DNA from: Arthrobacter sp.
GTDB taxonomy: Bacteria; Actinomycetota; Actinomycetes; Actinomycetales; Micrococcaceae
Reading direction: 5' to 3'
Length of the DNA stretch: 46,639 bases
Assembly (NCBI RefSeq): GCF_030540645.1
Contig: NZ_JAUNVV010000002.1
Span: 8,132-54,770 of the forward strand
This document shows, in pieces, positions 38,524 through 46,463 of the stretch (its first letter is position 1; the number at the start of each line of letters is the position of its first letter). The translations under genes were made by a program, and so were the position numbers. The notes beneath the pieces were generated by a model. That model was not told the origin of the DNA. It did not search any database and was given only the letters and a program-made list of their open reading frames with translations.

Positions 38524-39630
38524 CTAGAGGGTTGCTTCGGTGGGGTCCCAGCTGGCTGGCAGCGGTGCCGAGGCCGGGGCTGTGCTGTTGACGGCCACAA
38601 ATTCGCCGCTTTCCACTGATTCGGAGATTGACACCATGGCGTCCAGCACGTGGTACGCGAGCTCGCCGGGTGCCCGGTGCGGAACGCCGGCACGGATGGC
38701 TCGGGCCATGTCCAGCACGCCCATGCCGCGCCCGTTCTCGGCTCCTTCGCAGGGGATCGTAGTCCAGTCTTCCTCGCCGCGCCTGCACAGCCGGATGTCG
38801 CCGTCGAAGTTGTTGGGGTCCGGCAGCGAGATGGTGCCCTCGGTACCGGTGATTTCCACAAAACCCATGCGGGCCCGGGGAGACTCGAAGCTGAACACGC
38901 TGTGCGAGGAGGCGCCGGAGGCAAACTGCGCGATGGCGCTCACGTGGGTGGGAACTTCGACGTCGAACACCTCGCCTTCCTTGGGGCCGGAGCCGATGGT
39001 GCGGGTGGGGAAGGCGGTGTTGCCGACGGCGGCCACTTTGGTGATGGGGCCAAATGTCTGGACCAGGGCGGTTAGGTAGTACGGGGCCATGTCAAAGAGC
39101 GGGCCGGCACCTGCCTGGAACAGGAACGCCGGGTTCGGGTGCCAGGATTCGGGGCCGGGGGACTGGAACATGGTCAGTGCCGTCTGCGGTGTACCGATTT
39201 CCCCGGCGTCGATCAGGCGGCGGGCGGTTTGCAGGCCGGCACCCAGGAAAGTGTCCGGGGCGCAGCCGAGACGCACGCCGGTGGCCGCTGCTTCCTGCAG
39301 CAGACCGAGGCCGCTTTCACGGTCCAGCGAGAAGGGCTTCTCGGTCCACACGTGCTTGCCAGCGTGCACGGCCGCCAAGGCAACCTCCACGTGTGCTGCC
39401 GGGATGGTCAGGTTGACGACGATCTCCACACCGGGGTGCTCGAGTGCCGCATCAACGCCGCCGGAGGCTTCGATGCCGTATTCCGCGGCACGGGCTGCCG
39501 CGGCCTCCTCAAAGAGGTCTCCGATGACAAGCACCTTCACGTCGGGGAACGTGGTCAGGTGGTCCAGGTACTGCTTGCTGATGTTCCCAGCTCCAATGAC
39601 GGCGACGCCGACGGGTCCCTTCGTGGGCAT
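38524..39630 (-). CDS. Gfo/Idh/MocA family oxidoreductase
   Basis: A 368-residue NAD(P)-dependent oxidoreductase different from its neighbour. VGVAVIGAGNISKQYLDHLTTFPDVKVLVIGD has GAGNIS near 13-18. HVWTEKPFSLD near 95 supplies the Lys. GCAPDTFLGAGLQTARRLIDAGEIGTPQTALTMF near 125 and FLFQAGAGPLFDMAPYYLTALVQTFGP near 170 follow. The Asp-Met-Ala-Pro-Tyr-Tyr motif in place of the usual D-x-x-x-H marks the subgroup often found in sugar clusters with TIM-barrel isomerases. The ATG is at 39630, 6 nt after the first isomerase gene. Its substrate is probably the same sugar as that of the second oxidoreductase. Confidence 0.88.
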   Translation of the reverse strand: MPTKGPVGVAVIGAGNISKQYLDHLTTFPDVKVLVIGDLFEEAAAARAAEYGIEASGGVDAALEHPGVEIVVNLTIPAAHVEVALAAVHAGKHVWTEKPFSLDRESGLGLLQEAAATGVRLGCAPDTFLGAGLQTARRLIDAGEIGTPQTALTMFQSPGPESWHPNPAFLFQAGAGPLFDMAPYYLTALVQTFGPITKVAAVGNTAFPTRTIGSGPKEGEVFDVEVPTHVSAIAQFASGASSHSVFSFESPRARMGFVEITGTEGTISLPDPNNFDGDIRLCRRGEEDWTTIPCEGAENGRGMGVLDMARAIRAGVPHRAPGELAYHVLDAMVSISESVESGEFVAVNSTAPASAPLPASWDPTEATL

Positions 39631-39636
39631 GGCGGT

Positions 39637-40371
39637 TCAGGCCTTTCCGTTGTTCAGGTAGGCAAGGCTCTCGGCGATGCCCTCAAAGATGTCCCCAGCG
39701 TAGTCGTCAAATTCCACGACGCCGGTCTCCAGCGAGCTTGCGGCGTCCAGAACGTCCCAGATGGCGACCCTGCCTTGGCCAGCGGGGAGCTGGTCAAGGT
39801 TTTCGGTGGTCAGCGGGCCGTCCTTGATGTGGATGAACTTCACCCGGTCCCCGAGACGCCGCAGCAGGGCGGCGGGATCCTGCCCGCCCACGGCCGCCCA
39901 GTAGGTGTCCACCTCGAGCACCAACTCAGGATCGAGGAGGGATTCGAAGTACTCCAGGGCGGTGGTGCCGTTGATTTTGGACTCCAACTCCCACGCGTGG
40001 TTGTGGTAGCCAACGCGGATGCCGTAACCGGCGCCCTTCCGTGCCGCGGCGTTCAGCCCTGCGGCCGTCTTTTCAATGTTGGTGGCGTCCTGCCACCGCT
40101 CGGCCGGGATGAACGGGTCGATGACAGTGGTGATGCCCAACTTCTTGGCGGCGGCGAAGATCTCATCCTGGTCTTCGGCCAGCAGGGGTGCGTGGCCGGA
40201 GGGAGCGCTGATTCCGTGGGCGGCAAAGGCCTCGGCAAGGGCGTCGGCGGTGGCCACGAAGTTGTAGGGCTCCACCTGGGTGAAACCAATCTCCGCGATG
40301 CGGGCGATGGTTCCGGGCAGGTCCTCCTCGAGGGGCCTGCGCACGGTGTACAGCTGCAGGGAATACGTCAC
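39637..40371 (-). CDS. Sugar phosphate isomerase/epimerase (TIM barrel), first gene of the catabolic operon
   Basis: A 244-residue xylose isomerase-like TIM barrel: YSLQLYTVRRPLEEDLPGTIARIAEIGFTQVEPYNF at the start, IRVGYHNHAWELE with metal-binding His near 125, ELVLEVDTYWAAVGGQDPAALLRRLGDRVKFIHIKDG near 155-190, and VVEFDDYAGD with Glu near 220. The short IolE-like form is common in inositol and keto-sugar degradation. GTG at 40371 has AGGAG at ideal spacing, so the longer frame from 40410 is not used. Its promoter carries a 29-bp element almost identical to that before the ABC transporter genes. Confidence 0.88.
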   Translation of the reverse strand: MTYSLQLYTVRRPLEEDLPGTIARIAEIGFTQVEPYNFVATADALAEAFAAHGISAPSGHAPLLAEDQDEIFAAAKKLGITTVIDPFIPAERWQDATNIEKTAAGLNAAARKGAGYGIRVGYHNHAWELESKINGTTALEYFESLLDPELVLEVDTYWAAVGGQDPAALLRRLGDRVKFIHIKDGPLTTENLDQLPAGQGRVAIWDVLDAASSLETGVVEFDDYAGDIFEGIAESLAYLNNGKA

Positions 40372-40413
40372 TGTGAATCTCCTGAAAAAGTTGCGGACGG
40401 GGTGTTCCATTTC

Positions 40414-40451
40414 AACTTAGGGGAACTTATGACGAGCGTCAAGCAAAAGTT
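40414..40451 (-). promoter_or_regulatory. Shared sugar-regulon promoter/operator, copy 1 (catabolic operon)
   Basis: On the minus strand TTGACG (40442-40437), 17 bp and TAAGTT (40419-40414) form the promoter. It lies within a 29-bp element (40423-40451) that matches the copy at 43020-43048 in 27 of 29 positions and in the same orientation to the downstream gene. The core TGACGCTCGTCA is palindromic, with outer AACTT/AAGTT arms. It is probably the operator of the ROK or LacI protein. Confidence 0.75.
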
Positions 40452-40476
40452 GCCGGCGAATCAACATTTTTAGGAA

Positions 40477-40511
40477 TTGTCAGAATAGAAGCCGTGTGTT
40501 ATTTATTGTGA
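40477..40511 (+). promoter_or_regulatory. Putative leaderless promoter of the ROK-lacI regulator operon
   Basis: TTGTCA (40477-40482), 17 bp and TATTTA (40500-40505) put the start of transcription at about 40512, the ROK start codon. No ribosome binding site is present, in line with a leaderless mRNA. It begins 26 bp from the shared operator, so the divergent promoters may be co-regulated. Confidence 0.45.
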
Positions 40512-41753
40512 ATGCCGAAGACATCAGCCCCGAACCGTTCCGCGCAGGCCACCCCCAGCAGTTCCGTCGGTTCCAACGGGGTGGGTGTCTCGCGTGCGGG
40601 GGACGTGTTCCAGCTGTTGCGCGACGGTCACGCCAGGACCCGCGCGGAACTTGCGGACATCACCGGCCTTGCCCGTTCCACCGTGGCTGCCCGCATCGAC
40701 GCCCTGGCGGCGGCGGGCTTGATTGGCCCGGCAGGGGAGGCCGTCTCCTCCGGTGGCAGGCCGCCGTCACGCTTTGCCTTTCAGCCCGCCACGAGGGTGA
40801 TCCTGGCCGTCGACATCGGAGCCACGCACGTGCTGATCGGCCTAACCGACCTCAGTGGCAAGCTGCTGTGCGAAATGCGTGAACACATTGACGTCGCCAC
40901 CGGCCCCGTCCCCGTGCTCGACGCGGTCCTTGACCATTGCACGCAGCTGCTGGCTCAGGCCGGGCGCCACGCCAGCGAACTGGCAGGGATCGGGATCGGG
41001 CTGCCCGGGCCGGTGGAACACTCCACCGGCCGTCCGGCGAGCCCGCCCATCATGCCCGGCTGGGACAGCTTTGACGTGCCCGAGTACGTTCAGCGACGGT
41101 TCAGGACGGACGTCCTGGTTGACAATGACGTGAACATCATGGCGCTGGGCGAGCGCGCCGCATTCTGGCCCGACGCCGAGAACCTGCTGTTCATCAAGGT
41201 CGCCACGGGTGTCGGCGCCGGCATCATCAGTGGCGGGCTGCTGCAGCGTGGCGCCGACGGCACAGCCGGGGACATTGGCCACATCCGCGTTCCGCGAGGG
41301 GCCGACGTACTCTGCCGGTGTGGGAACCACGGCTGCCTGGAGGCCATGGCTTCCGGACCCGCCGTGGCAGCCGCCCTCGCCGCGGGTGGAGTTCCCGCCG
41401 TCACCGGCGAGGACGTGCTGGATTTGGCCCGACGTGGCAATTTGGCGGCAATCTCGGCCATGCGCCAAGCAGGACGCGACGTCGGCGAGGTGCTGGCGGC
41501 CTGCGTCAACCTGCTCAATCCCTCCATTATCGTCATTGGCGGGGGCCTCTCCTCGGCTGGCGAGTACCTGCTGGCCGGGGTCCGGGAGATCGTCTATCAG
41601 CGCTCGCTACCGCTGGCCACCGCACGGCTGCGGATCGTCCAATCCATGGCCGCCGACCACGCCGGAGTGCTCGGCGCAGGGCAGATGGTCATAGACCACG
41701 TGCTGGCCGCGTCCGGAGTGGAACGCCTCCTGGCCGAACAACAGGCGTCATGA
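40512..41753 (+). CDS. ROK family transcriptional regulator
   Basis: A 413-residue ROK protein with a MarR-like winged helix (DVFQLLRDGHARTRAELADITGLARSTVAARIDALAAAGLI, about 31-71) and a sugar-kinase-like domain. It has DIGATHVLIGLTDLSG near residue 100, GIGIGLPGPVE near 160, VDNDVNIMALGE near 205, the zinc motif CRCGNHGCLE near 270 and IVIGGGLSS. The presence of the HTH marks it as an NagC/XylR-type regulator rather than a kinase. No ribosome binding site precedes the ATG at 40512, which probably lies at the transcription start. Its stop overlaps the lacI-type gene (ATGA). It is expected to bind the shared operators flanking the regulator pair. Confidence 0.9.
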   Translation: MPKTSAPNRSAQATPSSSVGSNGVGVSRAGDVFQLLRDGHARTRAELADITGLARSTVAARIDALAAAGLIGPAGEAVSSGGRPPSRFAFQPATRVILAVDIGATHVLIGLTDLSGKLLCEMREHIDVATGPVPVLDAVLDHCTQLLAQAGRHASELAGIGIGLPGPVEHSTGRPASPPIMPGWDSFDVPEYVQRRFRTDVLVDNDVNIMALGERAAFWPDAENLLFIKVATGVGAGIISGGLLQRGADGTAGDIGHIRVPRGADVLCRCGNHGCLEAMASGPAVAAALAAGGVPAVTGEDVLDLARRGNLAAISAMRQAGRDVGEVLAACVNLLNPSIIVIGGGLSSAGEYLLAGVREIVYQRSLPLATARLRIVQSMAADHAGVLGAGQMVIDHVLAASGVERLLAEQQAS

Positions 41754-42820
41754 CGGACACGGCCGGCGGCACGGCCGGAAAAGTCACCATCAAGGGGCTC
41801 GCCGAGCGCCTCGGCATGTCCAAGGCGTCGGTTTCCTACGCACTCAACGGCCAGCCCGGGGTCAGTGATGCGACTCGTGCCCGTGTCCTGGCGCTGGCCG
41901 CGGAACTTGGCTGGTATGCCAGTTCCAGCGCCCGTGCGCTGTCCCAATCCCGTAGCGACGCCGTCGGGATCGTGCTTGCCCGCTCGCCCGAGGAAGTCGG
42001 CTCGGAGTCGTTTTACATGAACGTGCTGGCAGGTATCGAGGCCGTGCTCAGCGACCATGACATGAACCTGATGCTGCGCATGGTGGCACCCGGGCCCGAG
42101 CCGCGCCGCGACTTGGGCGTTTACCGGCGCTGGGCCGGGGAGCGGCGCGTGGACGGCGTCATTGTCTTTGACCACACCGTCGACGATCCGCGCCCGTCCA
42201 TGCTGGCCGCCCTGGGAATGCCGCATGTGCTGGTGGGTGCGGCCGTGGATGCAGAACCAAGCGCCTTCGGGGCCAACACCACGGTGGATCAGGGGCGCGA
42301 CGCCGGCACCGTGATGGAGGCTCTGCACCGGCTCGGCCACCGACACGTCGCCTATGTTTCCGGCCCGCAGCGGTTGACTCACGAGGCGGCCCGAGCGGCC
42401 GGGGTCCACGCCCACGCGGCACGATTGGGTATGACGGCCGCCGTCAGCCACTCGAACTACGCCGCGGACGACGGCGCGAAGGCCACCATCGCCGTCGTCG
42501 CCGGCGTGGTGCCGGGGTCCGCATTGTTTCCCACCGCACTGGTCTATGGCAACGACCTCATGGCGATGGGCGGATTGCGTGCACTGAAGCAGCTTGGCCT
42601 CGCCGTGCCTGGGCAGGTGTCGGTGCTCAGCTGGGATGATTCCATCCTGTGCCAGCTTGGCTCTCCGTCCGTGGCTGCCCTTGCCCGCAACACCATGGAC
42701 CTAGGGCGGAGGTCGGCCCAACTGCTGCTGGAGGCAGTTGCCGGGCATCACTGTGCCAACGCCGCCATGCCGGCAGGCGTGCTGCAGGTCAGGGAAACCC
42801 TGGCCGGAGTGCTCCCGTAA
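41750..42820 (+). CDS. LacI family transcriptional regulator
   Basis: A 356-residue LacI/GalR regulator. The HTH and hinge KVTIKGLAERLGMSKASVSYALNGQPGVSDATRARVLALAAELGWYASSSARALSQSRSDAVGIVL span about residues 11-75. The periplasmic-binding-protein-like effector domain follows, with RRVDGVIVFDHTV, HRHVAYVSGP, ALVYGNDLMAMGGLRALKQLGLAVPGQVSVLSWDDS and the C-terminal end. The start ATG overlaps the ROK stop (ATGA), so both are translated together. A perfect LacI-type palindrome (42861-42874) lies 41 nt after its stop, upstream of the ABC transporter genes. Two different sugar sensors for one locus hint at two signals or at antagonistic control. Confidence 0.93.
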   Translation: MTDTAGGTAGKVTIKGLAERLGMSKASVSYALNGQPGVSDATRARVLALAAELGWYASSSARALSQSRSDAVGIVLARSPEEVGSESFYMNVLAGIEAVLSDHDMNLMLRMVAPGPEPRRDLGVYRRWAGERRVDGVIVFDHTVDDPRPSMLAALGMPHVLVGAAVDAEPSAFGANTTVDQGRDAGTVMEALHRLGHRHVAYVSGPQRLTHEAARAAGVHAHAARLGMTAAVSHSNYAADDGAKATIAVVAGVVPGSALFPTALVYGNDLMAMGGLRALKQLGLAVPGQVSVLSWDDSILCQLGSPSVAALARNTMDLGRRSAQLLLEAVAGHHCANAAMPAGVLQVRETLAGVLP

Positions 42821-43019
42821 CACCAAAAAATCATAACGAAGCGATAACGATCCCTCATTGCTGAACCGGTTCAGTTGCGCCCGTCACAGTCTTTTGTACC
42901 TATTTTTGTTCCACCAATCCGCATGATATCAGTCATTTTGGGCAGTATTGACGGGGTGGACTTCACTTTCCAGCATTCTCTTCGACGGTATTCGGACGAT
43001 AGTGGAGAAAAAGAACCTT
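42821..43019 (+). other. Intergenic regulatory region between lacI and the ABC transporter
   Basis: No gene is present in 42821-43139. It contains two ATAACGA units (42832-42850 region), the LacI-type palindrome (42861-42874), a TTGCGC (42875-42880) with TACCTA about 16 bp on that could be a second promoter, and the shared 29-bp element at 43020-43048. I see nothing else clear. Confidence 0.4.
42861..42874. promoter_or_regulatory. LacI-type operator before the ABC transporter genes
   Basis: CTGAACCGGTTCAG is a perfect 14-bp palindrome with the central CG typical of LacI-family sites. It lies 41 nt after the lacI-like gene and 266 nt before the binding protein gene, beside a possible -35 (TTGCGC, 42875-42880). 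Confidence 0.65.
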
Positions 43020-43057
43020 AACTTTTGATTGACGCTCGGCATAAGTTCATCTAGGTT
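43020..43057 (+). promoter_or_regulatory. Shared sugar-regulon promoter/operator, copy 2 (ABC transporter)
   Basis: TTGACG (43029-43034), 17 bp and TAGGTT (43052-43057) form the promoter. The 29-bp element 43020-43048 differs from the copy in front of the catabolic operon in two positions only. The palindromic core has one mismatch here (CGGCA instead of CGTCA). Confidence 0.75.
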
Positions 43058-43139
43058 TGGTTTCACGAAGAGAAATGGGCCCGCTCGAAGTGCCCCAAGA
43101 AGGATTCTTCGGGTATCCCACGACTAGGACAAGGAAGTC

Positions 43140-44450
43140 ATGACAGTGAAAATTCGTACTTTTGCCGCAGCGGCGGCAATTGCGGCACTCGCAATCACAG
43201 CCACCGGCTGCAGCGGCGGCAACAACAACAGCTCAGCGGACGGCGGCGGCAAGACCCTCACCTACTGGGCCAGCAACCAGGGCACCAGCCTGGACAACGA
43301 CAAGGAAGTGCTCACCCCGGTACTGCAAAAGTTCCAGGATGAGACAGGCGTCAAGGTGAACCTCGAGGTTATCGGGTGGAACGACCTGCAGACCCGCATC
43401 CAGACAGCTGTCACCTCCGGACAGGCCCCCGATGTGCTGAACATCGGCAATACGTGGGCGGCTTCGCTGCAGTCCACAGGCGCGTTCCTGCCGTTTGATT
43501 CGGCAGCCTTTGACGCGATCGGCGGCAAGGACAAGTTCGTGAAAACGGCCATGGACACCGGTGGTGTACCCGGACAGGATCCCACCTCGGTGCCGCTCTA
43601 CGGACTGGCCTACGGCCTGTACTACAACAAGGCCATGTTCAAGGACGCCGGTCTTACCCCGCCCACCACTTGGGAGGAAATGGCTGCCGACGCCAAGGCC
43701 CTCACCAAGGACGGCAAGTACGGATTCTCCCTGGCAGCAGGTAGTTACACGGAAAACTCACACTTCGCCTTCATCAACGCAGCCCAGAACGGTGCTGACT
43801 TCTTTGATGCCGACGGCAAGCCCACTTTCACTTCCGATGGCATTGTTGACGGTATTGCCCGGTACCTGGATCTGATGCAGACGGATAAGGCAGTCAACCC
43901 CTCCAACGCACAGTATGACAACGGCACCCAGGCCATCAATGACTTCGCCAACGGCAAGGCCGCCATGATCCTCAGCCAGAACAACGCCGACAGCTCCATC
44001 GCCTCCCAGGGGATGAAGAACGACGAGTACGGTGTGGTTGCCTTCCCGGCACCCGAAGGCGGAAAGCCGATTGCCACCATGGTTGCCGGCATCAACATGT
44101 CCATCTTCAAGAACACGAAGAACAAGGACGCCGCGCTGGAATTCGTGAAGTTCATGACCAGTGAAGCCACCCAGGCCACCCTGGACAAGTCCTTCGCTGC
44201 ACTGCCCGTACTCGACGGGGTGACCCCTAGCTTCACTGACAATGCAGAGGAAGCCAAGACCTTCTCCGACATCTACTCCAACAAGTCCAAGCCCCTGCCG
44301 CTCGTGGCAGCTGAGGACCAGTTTGAGAGCACCGTCGGCAAGGCCATGAACCAGATGTTCGCCACCATCGCCTCCGGCGGCACCGTCAGCAAGGCAGACA
44401 TCAAGTCCGCACTGACCACCGCGCAGCAGGCAGTGGAAGCCGCCGGCTGA
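43140..44450 (+). CDS. Extracellular solute-binding protein, ABC sugar importer
   Basis: A 436-residue lipoprotein of family 1 solute-binding proteins (MalE-like). The signal peptide has a positive start (MTVKIR), a hydrophobic Ala-rich core and the lipobox ATGC with Cys24, followed by a Ser/Gly/Asn linker. The mature part has TLTYWASNQGT near 40, TPVLQKFQDETGVKVNLEVIGWNDLQTRIQTAVTSGQAPDVLNIGNTW near 60-108, YGLAYGLYYNKAMFKDAGLTPPTTWEEM near 155-180 and a C-terminal lobe. It delivers a mono- or oligosaccharide to the two permeases. The ATG follows AAGGAAG. Its promoter has the shared 29-bp operator, so its sugar probably feeds the leftward catabolic operon. Confidence 0.93.
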   Translation: MTVKIRTFAAAAAIAALAITATGCSGGNNNSSADGGGKTLTYWASNQGTSLDNDKEVLTPVLQKFQDETGVKVNLEVIGWNDLQTRIQTAVTSGQAPDVLNIGNTWAASLQSTGAFLPFDSAAFDAIGGKDKFVKTAMDTGGVPGQDPTSVPLYGLAYGLYYNKAMFKDAGLTPPTTWEEMAADAKALTKDGKYGFSLAAGSYTENSHFAFINAAQNGADFFDADGKPTFTSDGIVDGIARYLDLMQTDKAVNPSNAQYDNGTQAINDFANGKAAMILSQNNADSSIASQGMKNDEYGVVAFPAPEGGKPIATMVAGINMSIFKNTKNKDAALEFVKFMTSEATQATLDKSFAALPVLDGVTPSFTDNAEEAKTFSDIYSNKSKPLPLVAAEDQFESTVGKAMNQMFATIASGGTVSKADIKSALTTAQQAVEAAG

Positions 44451-44475
44451 CACCCTTCCGCTTCAAACAGCCATG

Positions 44476-44511
44476 AAGGGGCGGGGCCCGCACTCCGCGG
44501 CCCCGCCCCTT
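44476..44511 (+). terminator. Intercistronic stem-loop between binding protein and permease genes
   Basis: A perfect 13-bp stem (44476-44488 with 44499-44511) followed by CCCCTTTTCC. Such stem-loops after binding protein genes commonly cause partial termination or protect the upstream mRNA, giving more binding protein than permease. Confidence 0.7.
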
Positions 44512-44550
44512 CCCCTTTTCCAGTCCTCCGAAGAAAGGTGGGTGTTCGCA

Positions 44551-45528
44551 GTGTCTGCTTCCACCACCACTAGCAAGTCCGCCGGGGCGTCCGCCAAGGC
44601 GCCGCGGGGCGGGACCCGCAAAAACCGCCGTCCAGGCTGGTGGCTGCCGTATGCGCTGCTTGCCCCCGCAGTGGTCTTCGAGCTCGTCATCCACGTCATT
44701 CCGATGGTCACCGGCATCTGGATGAGCTTCCTCAAGCTCACCAAAATGTTCATCTCCAACTGGGGCAACGCGCCCTTCATCGGCTTCAAGAACTACGCCG
44801 TCGCACTCGACTTCAACGCGGCCGTGGGGTCGGGGCTGCTCAAATCCTTCCTCATCACCTGCGCCTTCACCATCCTGGTTGTCGCCATTTCCTGGGGACT
44901 GGGCATGGCGGCCGCCGTCGCATTGCAAAGGAAGTTCTTTGGCCGCGGCTTCTTCCGCACCCTGTTCCTTGTTCCCTACGCACTGCCCATGTATGCCGGC
45001 ATCATCGCCTGGAAGTTCATGCTGCAAAAGGACAACGGCGCACTGAACCACATCTTGTATGACAACCTCGGGCTGCCGGGGGACAAGCCATTCTGGCTGA
45101 TCGGCGACAACGCCTTCGCCGCCGTCGTCATTGTGGCCATCTGGCGGCTGTGGCCGTTCGCCTTCCTCATGCTCATGGCAGGGCTGCAGTCCATCCCCAA
45201 CGACGTCTACGAGGCCTCCGCTGTGGATGGTGCACGGCCGCTGCGGCAGTGGTCGGCCATTACGCTGCCCATGCTCCGCCCCGTCAACATGGTCCTGCTG
45301 CTGGTCATGTTCCTGTGGACCTTCAACGATTTCAACACGCCGTTCGTACTCTTTGGCGGTTCCCAGCCACCGGCCGGCGACCTGATCTCCTTCCACATTT
45401 ACAACGCCTCCTTCCTGACCTGGAACTTTGGCTCCGGCGCCGCCATGTCGGTGCTCCTGCTGCTGTTCCTGCTGGTGGTCAGCGGCATCTACCTCATCAT
45501 CATGAACCGGAGGTCGCATCGTGCGTGA
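44551..45528 (+). CDS. ABC sugar transporter permease, MalF-like
   Basis: A 325-residue inner-membrane permease. After a polar Lys/Arg-rich start, six hydrophobic segments follow, beginning with WWLPYALLAPAVVFELVIHVIPMVTGIW. The EAA loop that contacts the ATPase is EASAVDGARPLRQWSAITLPMLRP near residues 230-253. GTG at 44551 is chosen because AAAGGTGG lies about 9 nt upstream; a frame starting at the ATG inside the stem-loop (44473) would lack a ribosome binding site. No ATP-binding gene is present in the operon. Its end overlaps the second permease by 8 nt. Confidence 0.92.
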   Translation: MSASTTTSKSAGASAKAPRGGTRKNRRPGWWLPYALLAPAVVFELVIHVIPMVTGIWMSFLKLTKMFISNWGNAPFIGFKNYAVALDFNAAVGSGLLKSFLITCAFTILVVAISWGLGMAAAVALQRKFFGRGFFRTLFLVPYALPMYAGIIAWKFMLQKDNGALNHILYDNLGLPGDKPFWLIGDNAFAAVVIVAIWRLWPFAFLMLMAGLQSIPNDVYEASAVDGARPLRQWSAITLPMLRPVNMVLLLVMFLWTFNDFNTPFVLFGGSQPPAGDLISFHIYNASFLTWNFGSGAAMSVLLLLFLLVVSGIYLIIMNRRSHRA

Positions 45529-46360
45529 AACCAATCCAGCCAAGGTCTTTCGGATCGTCGTCGTCACATTCCTGACCATCTTCACCGTCATCCCCGTCTA
45601 CGTCATGGTGATTTCCGGGCTTAAGCCGCTCAAGGACGTGCAGGGCGCATTTTCGTGGTGGCCAAGCACCCTGACCGTTCAGCCCTATATCGACATGTGG
45701 CAGACGGTCCCCTTGGCCAGCTACTTCGTCAACTCAGTGATTGTTGCCACCGTCGCCACGGTGCTCTCCCTGATCATTGCGATCTTCGCCTCCTACGCGA
45801 TCTCCCGCTACCAGTTCCGCGGCCGCTCGCTGTTCTCCACCACGGTGCTCTCCACCCAGATGCTCCCCGGCGTGCTGTTCCTCCTGCCGCTGTTCTTGAT
45901 CTTCGTGAACATCAACACGAACTTCGGCATCCAGCTGGTGGGAACGCGCACGGGCCTGATCATCACCTATCTGACGTTCTCGCTGCCGTTCTCGATCTGG
46001 ATGCTTGCCGGCTACTTCGACGGCATCCCGAGAGAGCTTGACGAGGCTGCCAAGGTGGATGGGTGCGGCCCCATGCGTGCACTGCTGACGGTCATCCTTC
46101 CAGCAGCCCGCCCGGGTTTGGTGGCCGTGGCCATCTACAGCTTCATGACCAGCTGGGGCGAGGTGCTGTTCGCCTCGGTCATGACAACAGATGCGAACCG
46201 AACGCTGGCTGTCGGCTTGCAGCTCTACTCGACGCAGACCAACGTGTACTGGAACCAGATCATGGCAGCCTCCGTGGTGGTCTCCATCCCGATCGTCATC
46301 GGGTTCTTGCTCCTGCAGAAGAACTTTGTGGCCGGGCTGACAGCCGGGGCCGTCAAATAG
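45521..46360 (+). CDS. ABC sugar transporter permease, MalG-like
   Basis: A 279-residue permease forming the second half of the channel. VFRIVVVTFLTIFTVIPVYVMVISGLKPL is the first helix, YFVNSVIVATVATVLSLIIAIFASYAISRYQFRGRSLF the second to third, and the EAA loop is ELDEAAKVDGCGPMRALLTVILPAARPG near residues 175-200. The chain ends in VAGLTAGAVK, typical of MalG-like proteins. GTG at 45521 follows GGAGG at good spacing and lies within the end of the first permease gene. The transporter probably relies on a shared MsiK-type ATPase encoded elsewhere, as is known in Streptomyces and relatives. A strong terminator follows. Confidence 0.93.
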   Translation: MRETNPAKVFRIVVVTFLTIFTVIPVYVMVISGLKPLKDVQGAFSWWPSTLTVQPYIDMWQTVPLASYFVNSVIVATVATVLSLIIAIFASYAISRYQFRGRSLFSTTVLSTQMLPGVLFLLPLFLIFVNINTNFGIQLVGTRTGLIITYLTFSLPFSIWMLAGYFDGIPRELDEAAKVDGCGPMRALLTVILPAARPGLVAVAIYSFMTSWGEVLFASVMTTDANRTLAVGLQLYSTQTNVYWNQIMAASVVVSIPIVIGFLLLQKNFVAGLTAGAVK

Positions 46361-46375
46361 CCCGGTCTTTGGCAT

Positions 46376-46443
46376 CGAGGGCGTGCCGTGCCGGCGCGGG
46401 CGGGTGAAATTTCACGGCCCGCCGCCAGCATGGCACGCCCTCG
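46376..46443. terminator. Large hairpin ending the transporter operon
   Basis: CGAGGGCGTGCC (46376-46387) pairs perfectly with GGCACGCCCTCG (46432-46443), and inner GC-rich segments around 46394-46424 can also pair. It stands between the permease gene and the convergent protease gene, so it may stop both. Confidence 0.65.
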
Positions 46444-46463
46444 CGTTGAACGAGGGACCGCAG

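Noticed and set aside
44401-45591. 396-codon open frame opposite the first permease gene
   Set aside because: His/Glu/Gly-rich antisense artefact of a membrane protein gene; no start signals.
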